From Ostreococcus mediterraneus (lineage: Eukaryota > Chlorophyta > Mamiellophyceae > Mamiellales > Bathycoccaceae): DNA of 64,000 nucleotides. This document shows positions 1 to 8,894 of this stretch, one piece after another (the first letter of the stretch is position 1; each line of letters opens with the position of its first letter). Location of the stretch: contig WMKK01000016.1 of the NCBI GenBank assembly GCA_012295225.1, positions 2,037 through 66,036 of the forward strand. The letters are read 5' to 3'. Position numbers and translations under genes: made by a program. The notes under the pieces are model-generated. The model saw only the letters and a list, made by a program, of their open reading frames with translations, was not told the origin of the DNA and searched no databases.

Positions 1-2
1 AC

Positions 3-116
3 AAAGAGCGACTGCAGCGTTTGAGCGTCTTCGATGACGCGTCAAAGAATGCGCTGGAGTACCTCGCGACATGTGAACCAAGAAAACGTAATCCACGAGG
101 CCGACGCGCTAAATAA
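3..116 (+). CDS. C-terminal end of an upstream gene (partial)
   Basis: Reading frame 3 is open from the window edge and ends with TAA at 114-116, giving about 37 residues. The piece starts with a charged helical-looking stretch (KERLQRLSVFDDASK) and ends in a very basic tail (RKRNPRGRRAK). The other two forward frames stop within the first 40 bases. It looks like the end of a gene that starts left of the window. The family cannot be named from so short a piece, and chance openness over 37 codons is possible. Confidence 0.4.
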   Translation, partial: KERLQRLSVFDDASKNALEYLATCEPRKRNPRGRRAK

Positions 117-396
117 GGCTGATGAAGAGATGAATGAATAGTCTACACTTGTAATCGATACCACGAACCACTTCTTTTTCGATGTCACAACACACGCTCG
201 ACTCAAAGAACACATTCATGATGCTTTTTCTGCCGAGTTTCATGAATTTTTCCGGCGATTCGCGCCCTTTTCAAAAACGACATGCACGCATGGATGATGC
301 GCGAGGTTTTTTCGAGGAGCATGATGCGCCGAATGGTGCACTACGGGAATCGACAAAAATAATCGTGAATCAACTCAACTCGTCGTATTGGTTTTA
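117..396. other. 3' intergenic gap, nothing recognised
   Basis: This gap lies between the stop of the partial first gene and the stop of the methyltransferase fusion on the other strand, so it should hold two 3' untranslated regions. A 72-codon forward frame at 182-400 has no recognisable motif and runs into the neighbouring stop region. I see no RNA gene. Confidence 0.4.
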
Positions 397-2466
397 TTAA
401 ATGTCATACTTAAACGTCACCGCCGGCGGTGGCGCCGGTTCGGCAATTTTCCCCCACCCTTTGATCTTATACGCGAAGCGTTCTAAATCGGAAATACGCA
501 CGGCGTGACGCTTGCGCAAAATATGTAACGTCGCACTTCGGCTTCGAGAGTTCGCGCGCGTCTCGGATTCACTCGGTCGCTGAGCGTCATCCATATGCAT
601 GCCCCACTTTCGCTCTAGTTTTTTAGAGCACTTTTCGCCGTACGCGCTTTGCGCCCATTGCCAAAGCGGGAAATCGTCGCGCACGACTTCATAGTCGCGG
701 TAAAAATCCACCACGATGGCGCATTCGCTGTGTTTCCACGTCAGAATTCCAAGACGTCCGTGTTCGGGCATGATCTCAAAGGCGCCAAACATTCCGCGTC
801 GCATTTCGTCGAATTCTTGATTCAACGCGATGCGAAGCGCTTGAAAAGTTAGCTTTGCTGGGTGCATCATTTGATACTCTTTACCTTTGGCTCGCGCGAC
901 GAGTGCGGCGAAATCCTTCGTCGTACTCGGCAGCATTCCAGCTTCACGGGCGATGACGATGGCGTCTGTGATTCTTCGCGCTGCTGACGGGTCGGTAGTT
1001 TCTCCATATTCGTGAATCACCCGACGTAATTCATCTCTAGACACGCTGCGTAAGTATTCGCTTGCCGGCATTCCACGCTCGACGTCAAAGCGCAAATCGA
1101 GCGGTCCGTCTTGCTCGGGTCTGAAACCGCGCGTGGCGTCATCGAATTGCGGCGATGAAATCCCGAGGTCCAAGAATACTCCAGAAGGTTCGATACCCTT
1201 CAACACTTGCGACATTTGTCCAAACGGCGCGTGATGAATCGTAAACCGCGCGTCTTGCTTTTCCAATTCACGGCCTACTTTGATGGCTTCCGGATCCATG
1301 TCAAATGCGTGCAATCGACCTTCCGGGGACAACGCGGCCAAAATTCCGCGAGAGTGCCCGCCGCGCCCAAACGTTCCGTCGACGTAGACGCCGCTGCGGT
1401 CCGGCGCGACTAATCCAGCGATGGTTTCCGCAAGCATCGCGGGCGTGTGCGTACCGTAAGCCTGCTCCGTCGCTCTCACACCAAAAGTACTCTTTTTCGC
1501 CACAGTCACGGACACATTCCGACCTCCGAATCGAGAACCGTCGCGTTTGAGCGCTTCCATTCGGCCCTGTTCGTTGACGAATGTAACGAATCCCGCACCC
1601 TTGGATTGCCCAGATAACTGGTCGCGTAACAAACGCGCCTGCCCGACGATGGCGCCGCAGTCGGCGAAATAATTCGTGACTTCTTCTTCTGACGCGCTGT
1701 GCGGAAGATATTTTAAGAAGACTTCGTACCCTTCTTGTATGCTTCCTTGAGCCGGAGCTCGCGCCGCTGCGGTATTCACGGCTGTCTTAGGACCAGCACT
1801 CGTGACGGCAGATTTTGGCGCGGCACACCTGAAACACGACGTACGCCGAGCAAAGTTCGAGCAACCGCACGCTCCACACGCCCAATCATCTGCGCGCACC
1901 TCCCCTGGTGTACTGCCGTTAAACATCGGTGCGTTTGGCGCCGTGTTCACCGGCGATTGCGCTGCGTTTGTCAAAGACGCTCCGCCACCAAACAACGGCG
2001 GCCGCGACGCCGACGCGGGCGCTTTTGGAGTACGAGCTGCCTCCGCCTCCGTAGCGCTTCCATCATCTACCATCACCTTGATTGTCTCACCATCAACGCT
2101 CGCACCATCAAACTTCTTAATCAACACCTTTGCATCTTTGGCGCTCACGTTGTCTACGAACGCGTGTCCTCCTGGAGGCTTTGGTCCTCGTCCACTTGTA
2201 CCCCATAAACCAACGACGACGTCATCCTTTGCGAGGGACAAAAATGTACTCAACGTCGCCGCGTTCGCGGTTTTGGTCAGGCCAGTGATTCGCACGCGTA
2301 CACTACTAGCGTCATCAACGTCAGCAGGTGCTGCTGACGTCTTTGCCTTTTTACTACTCTTGGTTTCATCTCCCGATGACGACGGCGACGACGAACGCTT
2401 GGGTGTCTTCTTCTCCTTCTTGTCCTTCTTCTCCTTCTTCTCCTTCTTCGCCGGGGTTGATCCCAT
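397..2466 (-). CDS. RRM - RanBP2 zinc finger - RRM - RsmH (MraW) methyltransferase fusion
   Basis: One uninterrupted 689-residue frame. A lysine/serine-rich N-terminus (about 1-40) is followed by an RRM (about 40-125), a RanBP2-type zinc finger (W-A-C-G-A-C with a later C-F-R-C, about 195-220), a second RRM (about 250-335) and a complete RsmH/MraW domain (about 340 to the end). The RsmH part shows HTPAMLAETI, the SAM loop DGTFGRGGHSRGIL, the acidic FDMDPEA strand end, LDLGISSPQFD and DGPLDLRFD. RsmH methylates N4 of C1402 in bacterial and organellar small-subunit rRNA. The N-terminus looks nuclear or nucleolar rather than like a transit peptide, so the target is unclear. The ATG at 2466 is preferred; an upstream extension would need TTG. 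The gene is divergent from snurportin across about 140 bp that contains an ambiguous base at 2544. Confidence 0.85.
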   Translation of the reverse strand: MGSTPAKKEKKEKKDKKEKKTPKRSSSPSSSGDETKSSKKAKTSAAPADVDDASSVRVRITGLTKTANAATLSTFLSLAKDDVVVGLWGTSGRGPKPPGGHAFVDNVSAKDAKVLIKKFDGASVDGETIKVMVDDGSATEAEAARTPKAPASASRPPLFGGGASLTNAAQSPVNTAPNAPMFNGSTPGEVRADDWACGACGCSNFARRTSCFRCAAPKSAVTSAGPKTAVNTAAARAPAQGSIQEGYEVFLKYLPHSASEEEVTNYFADCGAIVGQARLLRDQLSGQSKGAGFVTFVNEQGRMEALKRDGSRFGGRNVSVTVAKKSTFGVRATEQAYGTHTPAMLAETIAGLVAPDRSGVYVDGTFGRGGHSRGILAALSPEGRLHAFDMDPEAIKVGRELEKQDARFTIHHAPFGQMSQVLKGIEPSGVFLDLGISSPQFDDATRGFRPEQDGPLDLRFDVERGMPASEYLRSVSRDELRRVIHEYGETTDPSAARRITDAIVIAREAGMLPSTTKDFAALVARAKGKEYQMMHPAKLTFQALRIALNQEFDEMRRGMFGAFEIMPEHGRLGILTWKHSECAIVVDFYRDYEVVRDDFPLWQWAQSAYGEKCSKKLERKWGMHMDDAQRPSESETRANSRSRSATLHILRKRHAVRISDLERFAYKIKGWGKIAEPAPPPAVTFKYDI

Positions 2467-2607
2467 CGCGAATGTCGTCGGCGGCGGCAGCGACGAGTGC
2501 GTCACCAAGTGGCGGCGGCGGCGCTTGGTTTTAGAGCTCGAGANCTCGAGAGAGAGTCGAATGAGTGATTCTCAACGCGCTGTGCGTCACAGCGCGGCGC
2601 GGCTCGC
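2467..2607. promoter_or_regulatory. Shared promoter between the RsmH fusion and snurportin
   Basis: The two start codons face away from each other across 141 bp, so both promoters and 5' untranslated regions must lie here. One ambiguous base occurs near 2544 inside a CTCGAG-rich stretch, so an assembly error there is possible. Confidence 0.5.
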
Positions 2608-4032
2608 ATGATGACGGCCCCGACGGCCCCGGCCGATGACGGTGGAGATGTCGGTGGTCGCCGCACGTCGCTGAAATCGTCGTCGTCGTCGTCGTATCGC
2701 GGGAATGCGAGCGCGCACAGGCGCGCACAAGCTTTGAAAAGCTCGCAGAGTCGCCGAAGAGATGCCTTGGCGTACGCGAGATCGGTTGTTACGGGATGTG
2801 GGAAAGATAACGGTGCACATGCGTCGACGGTGCATGCCGACGCGGCAGCATCTGCGATGAATGCCCATGGTGTCGTAGACGAAGCACGCGACGGCGCGTT
2901 GGTTGATGTTTCGACACAAGCGACAACGTCGTCGTCTTTGCCGTCTTCGTCGGGCTTGACCATGCCCGAATGGATGTGGGACGATGTTCCACACGATTTG
3001 AGTACGAAATGGTACGTGCGTTCACGTCCAAGAGGCGCGAGGTGTTTAGTCGTCGCTTCCAAAGGTAAAACGATTACCCGAAGTTCGCGAGACGGGCGCA
3101 CGACGGCGACATTTCAATCCGCACTTCCGGGTGGCAGCGCGCGCACTATGCGCGGACGGGGGAGCGATTGTTTCTGCATTCTTGACTGCGTGTACGCCGA
3201 GGATGAAAAGGCGCGGAAAGACGATCATCATCATGGCGGTGTTAGAGCTGGGAAATATTACGTGTTGGATGTCATGGCGTGGAATGGCGCGGCGATGTAC
3301 GACTGCGACGCGGAATTTAGATTTTTCTGGGCGCACACACGTTTGACGCAAGAGTGCGAGGCGTGCGAACGTCCCGACGTCGCGAAAGGACGCGAGTTCT
3401 CATTCGCTATGCTGCCTTGGTATGACGCAGACACAAATGGCGTGCGAGCGGCATACGCAGAAGATATCGGCGTCGAACGCGATGGGCTGTTATTTTACCA
3501 CAAAGAGGCTGCGTATGATGTTGGAGTAACGCCGTTAGTTTTACTCTGGCGCGACGCAGTGACATCAAGATTCTTTGCACACGACGAAGGGGCGTCGGCG
3601 GTGCTCGCGCGAGCAGGCGTAAACAACGAGAGCTCGCCTCACATTGTCTCTCTGGCAAAGAGCGCAGATGGCGCATTCTTCATCACCGGTGACGAACCAC
3701 CCTTGGTCATCGCTGCGTGTGACGCCACGCCATGCGCGTCTTCAAAAGTCGTTGCGCACACAGTCTCGCTCGCACCAGGACGCGTCGGTCGGTTTCTCGC
3801 GCGCGGTTTTGACGTCGATGTTTCGTCTGGCGTCGTGCGCTCGGCAGATATCGCCTATCTCGGACCTAAACCGAATGCGACGATGGCCGCAGCGGATCTG
3901 TTATCGAAAATTATCTTCAATGCGCGCGCGAGAACTGCTGTTTCTCTGGACATTCAGCGAATATTGTCTGGGGCATCGCAATGCGCTGCCGACGAGCTGA
4001 TAGACGCCGACGCCGACGATATGATGATGTAG
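2608..4032 (+). CDS. SNUPN: Snurportin-1, m3G-cap snRNP import adaptor
   Basis: 474 residues. Snurportin binds the trimethylguanosine cap of spliceosomal snRNAs and carries snRNPs into the nucleus with importin beta. Residues about 20-65 look like the importin-beta-binding segment (HRRAQALKSSQSRRRDALAYAR), split by serine-rich sequence. The cap-binding domain spans about 118-340: MPEWMWDDVPHDL, GARCLVVASKGKT, SALPGGSARTM, DCFCILDCVY, YYVLDVMAWNGAAMYDC, AEFRFFWAHT and VERDGLLFYHKEA each match the animal protein in order. The C-terminal 130 residues are less conserved. The first ATG is used. Divergent with the RsmH fusion, convergent with the next gene. Presence fits an alga that splices few but real introns. 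Confidence 0.85.
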   Translation: MMTAPTAPADDGGDVGGRRTSLKSSSSSSYRGNASAHRRAQALKSSQSRRRDALAYARSVVTGCGKDNGAHASTVHADAAASAMNAHGVVDEARDGALVDVSTQATTSSSLPSSSGLTMPEWMWDDVPHDLSTKWYVRSRPRGARCLVVASKGKTITRSSRDGRTTATFQSALPGGSARTMRGRGSDCFCILDCVYAEDEKARKDDHHHGGVRAGKYYVLDVMAWNGAAMYDCDAEFRFFWAHTRLTQECEACERPDVAKGREFSFAMLPWYDADTNGVRAAYAEDIGVERDGLLFYHKEAAYDVGVTPLVLLWRDAVTSRFFAHDEGASAVLARAGVNNESSPHIVSLAKSADGAFFITGDEPPLVIAACDATPCASSKVVAHTVSLAPGRVGRFLARGFDVDVSSGVVRSADIAYLGPKPNATMAAADLLSKIIFNARARTAVSLDIQRILSGASQCAADELIDADADDMMM

Positions 4033-4232
4033 ACATTAGGAATAGAAAGGAAGCGATTGGTAGAAAAGAGGCGCTGATACTTGCTGGGAAGGTGTAAACG
4101 ATAACGTGTAACTCGATTTCATACCCACGTGTCGTGNATATTTTAATTTCTTCTTGTGGCGTGTTACAAGAGCAGACGCGAGCTATGTTGTCGTTGTTTT
4201 TGTTGTTTTTGTCCTCATTGTGCGCTGGTGGA
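4033..4232. other. Convergent 3' gap with one ambiguous base
   Basis: 200 bp between two stop codons. It contains an N near 4137 and a short TTGTT-rich stretch near 4192-4210. No gene is visible. Confidence 0.4.
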
Positions 4233-6371
4233 TCAAGCCTTCTTCTTGATAACCGTGCCCTCACTCAGATCATCCTCTGACGAATCCGAGACCTTTCGAG
4301 TGCCTTCGGGCAACGTCACTCTACCCTTTGACGAAGACGAAGCCGACGACGTGGACACACTTTCATCGAACGAACTCGTCACTTTACTCACAACCTCTGT
4401 CGCAACCGATGCCACCTTATCCAAATTTTCCTTGGTCGCTACCTTGGACGCCGTCTCTGTAGCGACTTTCAACACATCGTCCGTCTTGATGGAGCTCACC
4501 TTGTTGACGAAACTGTAAAACGCCTCCTTGCTACCTCCCTTCCTTACGGTCTTACCACCGACGGTCGTAGTCTCGACCACAGTCGGCGTCGGTGTCGGCG
4601 TCGGAGTCACGGGCTTGACTGGCGCGGGCGTAGGGGTGGGCGTAACGGGTTTTGGCGCCGGCGGAGCTGGTGTCGCCGCCTTCACCGGCGCGGGAGTCGG
4701 CGGAGCTGGTGTCGCCGCCTTCACCGGCGCGGGAGTCGGCGGAGCTGGTGTCGCCGCCTTCACCGGCGCGGGAGTCGGCGGAGCTGGTGTCGCCGCCTTC
4801 ACCGGCGCGGGAGTCGGCGGAGCTGGCGTCACTGGTTTCGGAGCCGGTGGGGCCGGCGGGGGCGGGGATGGGGGCGGGACTGCCGCCTTCACCGGCGCTG
4901 GAGCGGGCGTCTTCTTCTCGTCGACTGGCGGCGCGACTGCCTTGACCGGCGGCGGCGGCGGCGGCGGCGGCACCGCCTTGGGTTGCTCCTTCGCGGGTGC
5001 CGGTGCGGCTACAATAGGCATGGCCTTCGTGGCTGCGCCGTAGACATCATCCAAGTTTGGCATCAACTCGCGGTAGATACGTTCGATTTCGGCTTGGTCG
5101 ACGCCGTACGAACCCATGGAAGCTTCCGAATTTGAATACGCGCCTTCGAAATCATACGACTTCATGGACGACGCAGTAGAAGCAGAAGAATACGACGTCG
5201 AACTCGTACTGCTCATGCTGCTGCTGTAATCCATATCCAACTTGGCGCTCGCGACACTGGCCGAGGAGACCTTGGTGGCGGCGGCGGCGGCGACGACGTC
5301 TTCAACCATCGGCGCGGGCGGTTGTACGCGGCGCGTCATCACCTCGACGACGTCTTCAACCATCGGCGCGGGCGGTTGTACGCGGCGCGTCATCACCTCG
5401 ACGACGTCTTCAACCATCGGCGCGGGCGGTTGTACGCGGCGCGTCATCACCTCTCTAACCGGCACTGGTGCTGCCACTTTCACTGGAGCGTTCACCTTAC
5501 GGTTCTTGTAGATGAAATACATTACCGTCGCTGCGGGCACAGCCACATACACGGGAGTCGCGTACAGCAACGCGCAGGCGTACTCGGCGGCTGCGAGCCC
5601 CCAGCTCACTACGATTCGGCTCAGTGTCAACAACACAGCCGCAATAGACATGAACGGCTTGGCGCATAACAAACCAAGAAGCGAATTCACGATTCCATTC
5701 GGGTTCGCCACCACCGGCGCGGCAGCCGCCGTGCTTTTAGCAATCACGTTACCCGGCGTGAGTAACAATGACTGAAACCACGCAAACGCATTAATGGCTC
5801 CCAAGATGCACGCATCGTACGCATCGAGCGCAACGTCAACCAAGTAATCCACCCCAGCTGCGAGCAAATCCACAAACGATCGAGCCAACGTCTGCGCCGG
5901 GCCTAAAACTGGAAAACTCACTGACGCGTCGCTGTACGCAAACGCCGCGATCGCCGCTAAAACCAAAGCCATAGCCGCAACCTTACCAACCTTCTTCTGC
6001 GCCGTCGACGACGACGCGTCGTCATCGCCATCCGATGAAGACGACGAAGAGTTGTCTTCTACATCAATCACACCCTCATCCGAGGCCCAATACGACGACG
6101 CCGATCGTCCGAGCACCACCGCGCCTCGACTCGCTCTCGAAAGATTATAATAATGATTACGCGGCGAGGACGACGCCGCGTAGTTCACGCCTCTCGACGC
6201 GCACGCACCCACGGACGAACGCGTCGTCGCTGCCATCTTCACCATCGTCGTCGTCTTCACCGTCATCGTCGTCGCCAACCCGCCTCGTCGTCGGCGAACC
6301 GCAGCGCTCAACACGCCCTTGCCGCCCAACGTCACATTGCTCACCGCCATGGTCGTCGTCGCGATGCTCAT
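4233..6371 (-). CDS. Repeat-rich, probably plastid-targeted membrane protein of unknown function
   Basis: 712 residues; the ATG at 6371 is used because the codon at 6377 is GTG. The first 80 residues are rich in Ser, Thr, Arg and Ala with few acidic residues, which fits a plastid transit peptide. After an acidic serine stretch come three or four hydrophobic segments (about 125-145, 165-200, 230-290). A tandem 18-residue repeat (EVMTRRVQPPAPMVEDVV, three copies) follows, then a serine/tyrosine stretch, a polyproline run, four copies of a 13-residue Pro/Ala/Lys unit (TPAPPTPAPVKAA), and an alanine/valine/serine/lysine C-terminus. No known domain is recognised. The repeat region could be a flexible arm between a membrane anchor and the C-terminal part. 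Confidence 0.7.
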   Translation of the reverse strand: MSIATTTMAVSNVTLGGKGVLSAAVRRRRGGLATTMTVKTTTMVKMAATTRSSVGACASRGVNYAASSSPRNHYYNLSRASRGAVVLGRSASSYWASDEGVIDVEDNSSSSSSDGDDDASSSTAQKKVGKVAAMALVLAAIAAFAYSDASVSFPVLGPAQTLARSFVDLLAAGVDYLVDVALDAYDACILGAINAFAWFQSLLLTPGNVIAKSTAAAAPVVANPNGIVNSLLGLLCAKPFMSIAAVLLTLSRIVVSWGLAAAEYACALLYATPVYVAVPAATVMYFIYKNRKVNAPVKVAAPVPVREVMTRRVQPPAPMVEDVVEVMTRRVQPPAPMVEDVVEVMTRRVQPPAPMVEDVVAAAAATKVSSASVASAKLDMDYSSSMSSTSSTSYSSASTASSMKSYDFEGAYSNSEASMGSYGVDQAEIERIYRELMPNLDDVYGAATKAMPIVAAPAPAKEQPKAVPPPPPPPPVKAVAPPVDEKKTPAPAPVKAAVPPPSPPPPAPPAPKPVTPAPPTPAPVKAATPAPPTPAPVKAATPAPPTPAPVKAATPAPPTPAPVKAATPAPPAPKPVTPTPTPAPVKPVTPTPTPTPTVVETTTVGGKTVRKGGSKEAFYSFVNKVSSIKTDDVLKVATETASKVATKENLDKVASVATEVVSKVTSSFDESVSTSSASSSSKGRVTLPEGTRKVSDSSEDDLSEGTVIKKKA
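4663..4818 (-). repeat. 39-bp tandem repeat, four copies
   Basis: A 39-bp unit starts at 4663, 4702, 4741 and 4780 with almost no change, and a fifth copy at 4819 begins to diverge. It encodes 13-residue Pro/Ala/Lys units in the gene on the minus strand. Near identity suggests recent expansion and likely copy-number variation. Confidence 0.9.
5291..5452 (-). repeat. 54-bp tandem repeat, three copies
   Basis: Units start at 5291, 5345 and 5399 and are essentially identical. Each encodes 18 residues (EVMTRRVQPPAPMVEDVV) in the same membrane protein, directly after its last hydrophobic segment. The length is a multiple of three, so copy-number change keeps the frame. Confidence 0.92.
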
Positions 6372-6626
6372 GTTCACAGATTACGCGGCGACGACGACGA
6401 CGACGACGACGAGAACGACGAGGATGATATGTAGACACACACACACACACACACAATCGCACGTCGGTCGCGTCGCGCACTGCCGTCGTCGTCGCGTGAG
6501 AATTGATTCAAAATTCAACAAAACAATTGGGTGTTATCCACCAATCATGACCAGGCGTGTACCCCCTCAACACGAACAAAAATCGACGTCGTCGTCACGT
6601 CGCGGCTGCAGTGTGTTTGACCTCAC

Positions 6627-6656
<30 letters not shown>
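6372..6656. promoter_or_regulatory. Divergent promoter region with CA and GAC repeats
   Basis: 285 bp between two outward-facing genes. It contains a CA microsatellite at about 6435-6455 and a GAC-type triplet run at about 6626-6657 that reaches the downstream ATG. No clear TATA box was seen. Confidence 0.45.
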
Positions 6657-6657
<1 letters not shown>

Positions 6658-7238
6658 TGTTGCGACGGGGGTGCGTGCAACGCGCGCGCACGTGGTGCGA
6701 CGCGACGCGAATGATGACGACGCAGACGACGGTGCGGGGTGCACCGAGCGTGCCGGCGACGGTGCGGCGTGAGAAGGATGCGAAGGACGACGACGACGAC
6801 GATGGGTCTTTCGTGGGGTTGGTTCGAGGCGAGGTCAGGGCGAGCTCGACGGTGGGCGTGGCGCCGTTCGATGGGTCTTTAGCGACGATGATGTTTATGT
6901 CGGTGGCGGCGACGACGACGACGACGACGCGTGCGTCGTCGGTGGCGGCATTAGCGTCGGCGACGCGGTTCGACTATCGAGCGGCGTTGAACGCGTCTTC
7001 GGCGGTCTCGGAGACGATCGTGATTCAGGACGAACGCGAGGACGAAAACTATGATATTGATGGACGCAGTATCGTCAACGATGATGGAGAGATGTGGTGT
7101 CACACCAAGAGGACCTATCAGCCGAGTAATTTGGTGCGAAAGCGTCGGCATGGGTTCAGAGCGCGGCTCGCGACGGTTGGCGGTAGGAAAGTCTTGGCAC
7201 GGCGCCGCCGTAAAGGGCGAAAACGTTTGTCAGCGTAA
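6657..7238 (+). CDS. Mitochondrial large-subunit ribosomal protein bL34m
   Basis: 193 residues. The last about 45 residues are a complete bL34: [43 protein letters not shown]. This sequence is closer to the alphaproteobacterial form ([18 protein letters not shown]) than to the cyanobacterial/plastid form I know (KRTLGGT..RKRTSGFR), so I infer mitochondrial rather than plastid targeting. The N-terminal about 145 residues are a long extension with basic and alanine/serine/threonine-rich parts and an acidic DDDDDD run. It is unusually long for a presequence on such a small protein. The ATG at 6657 is used; ATGs at 6711 or 6714 are alternatives. Confidence 0.85.
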
Positions 7239-7329
7239 ATAGCACAGTGTGTTTATAACAATTTTAGCAGTTCTAGGGTCAGTCAATCAGTCGTGTACAT
7301 CGCAAATACCTCGATATTCTTGTTTTACT

Positions 7330-8778
7330 TTACGTCTGCGACATGTTTTCCATGAAATTTTGCATGAGGAAATTCGTCCACTCAGCGGGCACGCCTCCAT
7401 TGTTTGCCAGGTTCATGCGTTGAAATTGCTCAATATTAAATGCCCCACCAGAATTGCTGTTGGCCCTCTGTGCGCGCACAGAGCCCTTGTCGATGCGTGG
7501 ATGCTTCTGCAGCGCCTTCTCCGCGCGCGGGCCAAAATGCGTGCCATCCGCGATCACGCGTAACGGCGATCGATTCTCGTCGCCGTACTTTCCACTATAC
7601 CTTTTCCGCGCCGACAGGTGGAGAATATCGGTGCATCTCTTTGGTAGAGCCTGAAATTCAATATCGTTCAAGTCTGTGCCGCAAATTTGCAGCACTTGAA
7701 GACTCGGCGTCGCCAACGTCAACTTGAACAACCCATAAGCTCGGGAAAGATCAATCTTCACGCAACAAAAAGAACGAATCGCCAACTCATGGTGATCTTC
7801 GAGATATAATTTGTACGTTTTGAAGAACATGAGCTCGACAGCCGCGTCGAGCATGTCTTGCAAAAACTTGCCTGGCCCCGTATAGTGATCGCACTTGAAG
7901 TAACGCAACTCGCTCAGGACAATCTTGATCTTGCCTCGCTCCGCACATTTATCGATCGAGCTTTTTATTTCGATGCGTTCGAGTTGTGGCGTGAGCTCGT
8001 CAGTGAGTTCAACTTCGGCCATGTCGACGTCCCAAATCCTGAGCGTTTTCAAATTTGGCAATCTTCGCTTCAACGCGAGACCTGGAAAGTGTTCGTTTGA
8101 TTCATAGTGTCCACACACCGACCGAATCACGAGTGATTCCACATCATCGGGAAGCTCATCAATAGTGATCTGCGGCTGAAAATCGTCTCCTTCACGATGC
8201 TGCACTAACAGCACGCACTCAATCAACTTGCGCCTGGTATCTTCTTCGGAAATACCAGACTCATGAAAGCAGTGCCGGCCTCGATAGCACGTCCGAGAGC
8301 CGCTGCTATGCGACTCTCCTGCTTCAGTCTCTTTGCGCACAATACATTCACCGCACGACGTGCACAGGTAATCCACAGTGTACCCAAACTCGGGCTTCGG
8401 ACCGTCGCCAACAAACGTGCACGAACCCTTCCACTCCAACTGTGCCTCGGGATGCCCCACGCGACACTCTGAGTTCTCATCCGTCACCATCGTGCGACAC
8501 CGCACGCACTCTTTCGGCACAAAAGGCTTCTTTGCCTTGGACGCCGACGATGACGACGACCGGTTCGTCCTCGACGCATTCTGCGCCGCGAGTCCTGCAC
8601 ACTCATACTTGTGCAGCGAGTTCCAATCTCGACGTTGGCAGTCCGCCGAACAGTAGCGAGCCTCGGCGCATCTCGAGCACCGCTTCGTCGCGGGTGCGCC
8701 ACAATACTCTGCTTCGCAATAGTGCACCATGGATGTCGTCCGACGACGTCTGGCGTCGCGGCGGCGTCGACAACGCAT
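7330..8778 (-). CDS. MYND zinc-finger protein with leucine-rich-like region
   Basis: 482 residues from the ATG at 8778; an ATG at 8730 would place the MYND finger at the very N-terminus. The MYND motif is complete: a C-x4-C pair (CEAEYC), CSRC, YCSADC and H-x3-C, close to the start. A second cysteine cluster (CVRC, then CTSCGEC, CYRGRHCFH) follows at about 90-180 and may bind further zinc. The middle and C-terminal parts have repeated leucine-spaced segments (LPNLKTLRIWDVDMAEVEL, LATPSLQVLQICGTDL) that resemble irregular leucine-rich repeats. MYND fingers bind proline-rich peptides in chromatin and signalling proteins. The specific partner cannot be told. Confidence 0.75.
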   Translation of the reverse strand: MRCRRRRDARRRRTTSMVHYCEAEYCGAPATKRCSRCAEARYCSADCQRRDWNSLHKYECAGLAAQNASRTNRSSSSSASKAKKPFVPKECVRCRTMVTDENSECRVGHPEAQLEWKGSCTFVGDGPKPEFGYTVDYLCTSCGECIVRKETEAGESHSSGSRTCYRGRHCFHESGISEEDTRRKLIECVLLVQHREGDDFQPQITIDELPDDVESLVIRSVCGHYESNEHFPGLALKRRLPNLKTLRIWDVDMAEVELTDELTPQLERIEIKSSIDKCAERGKIKIVLSELRYFKCDHYTGPGKFLQDMLDAAVELMFFKTYKLYLEDHHELAIRSFCCVKIDLSRAYGLFKLTLATPSLQVLQICGTDLNDIEFQALPKRCTDILHLSARKRYSGKYGDENRSPLRVIADGTHFGPRAEKALQKHPRIDKGSVRAQRANSNSGGAFNIEQFQRMNLANNGGVPAEWTNFLMQNFMENMSQT

Positions 8779-8894
8779 CGCCTCGTTCGCGTCCCACCTG
8801 TCGCGCACCGATTTCAAAATGAGTCCCTCTGGATCGCTGAGTCATGATTGGTGAATGCCCACAACCCTAACTTTTGAACGCCATCTCTCGATCG

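Noticed and set aside
1802-2611. 269-codon plus frame through the ambiguous base near 2544
   Set aside because: It is antisense to the RRM/RsmH fusion, and the phenylalanine/serine runs mirror lysine runs of that gene.
6372-6656. CA and GAC repeats considered as a CRISPR-like or transposon end
   Set aside because: They are simple microsatellites without spacers, inverted repeats or target duplications.
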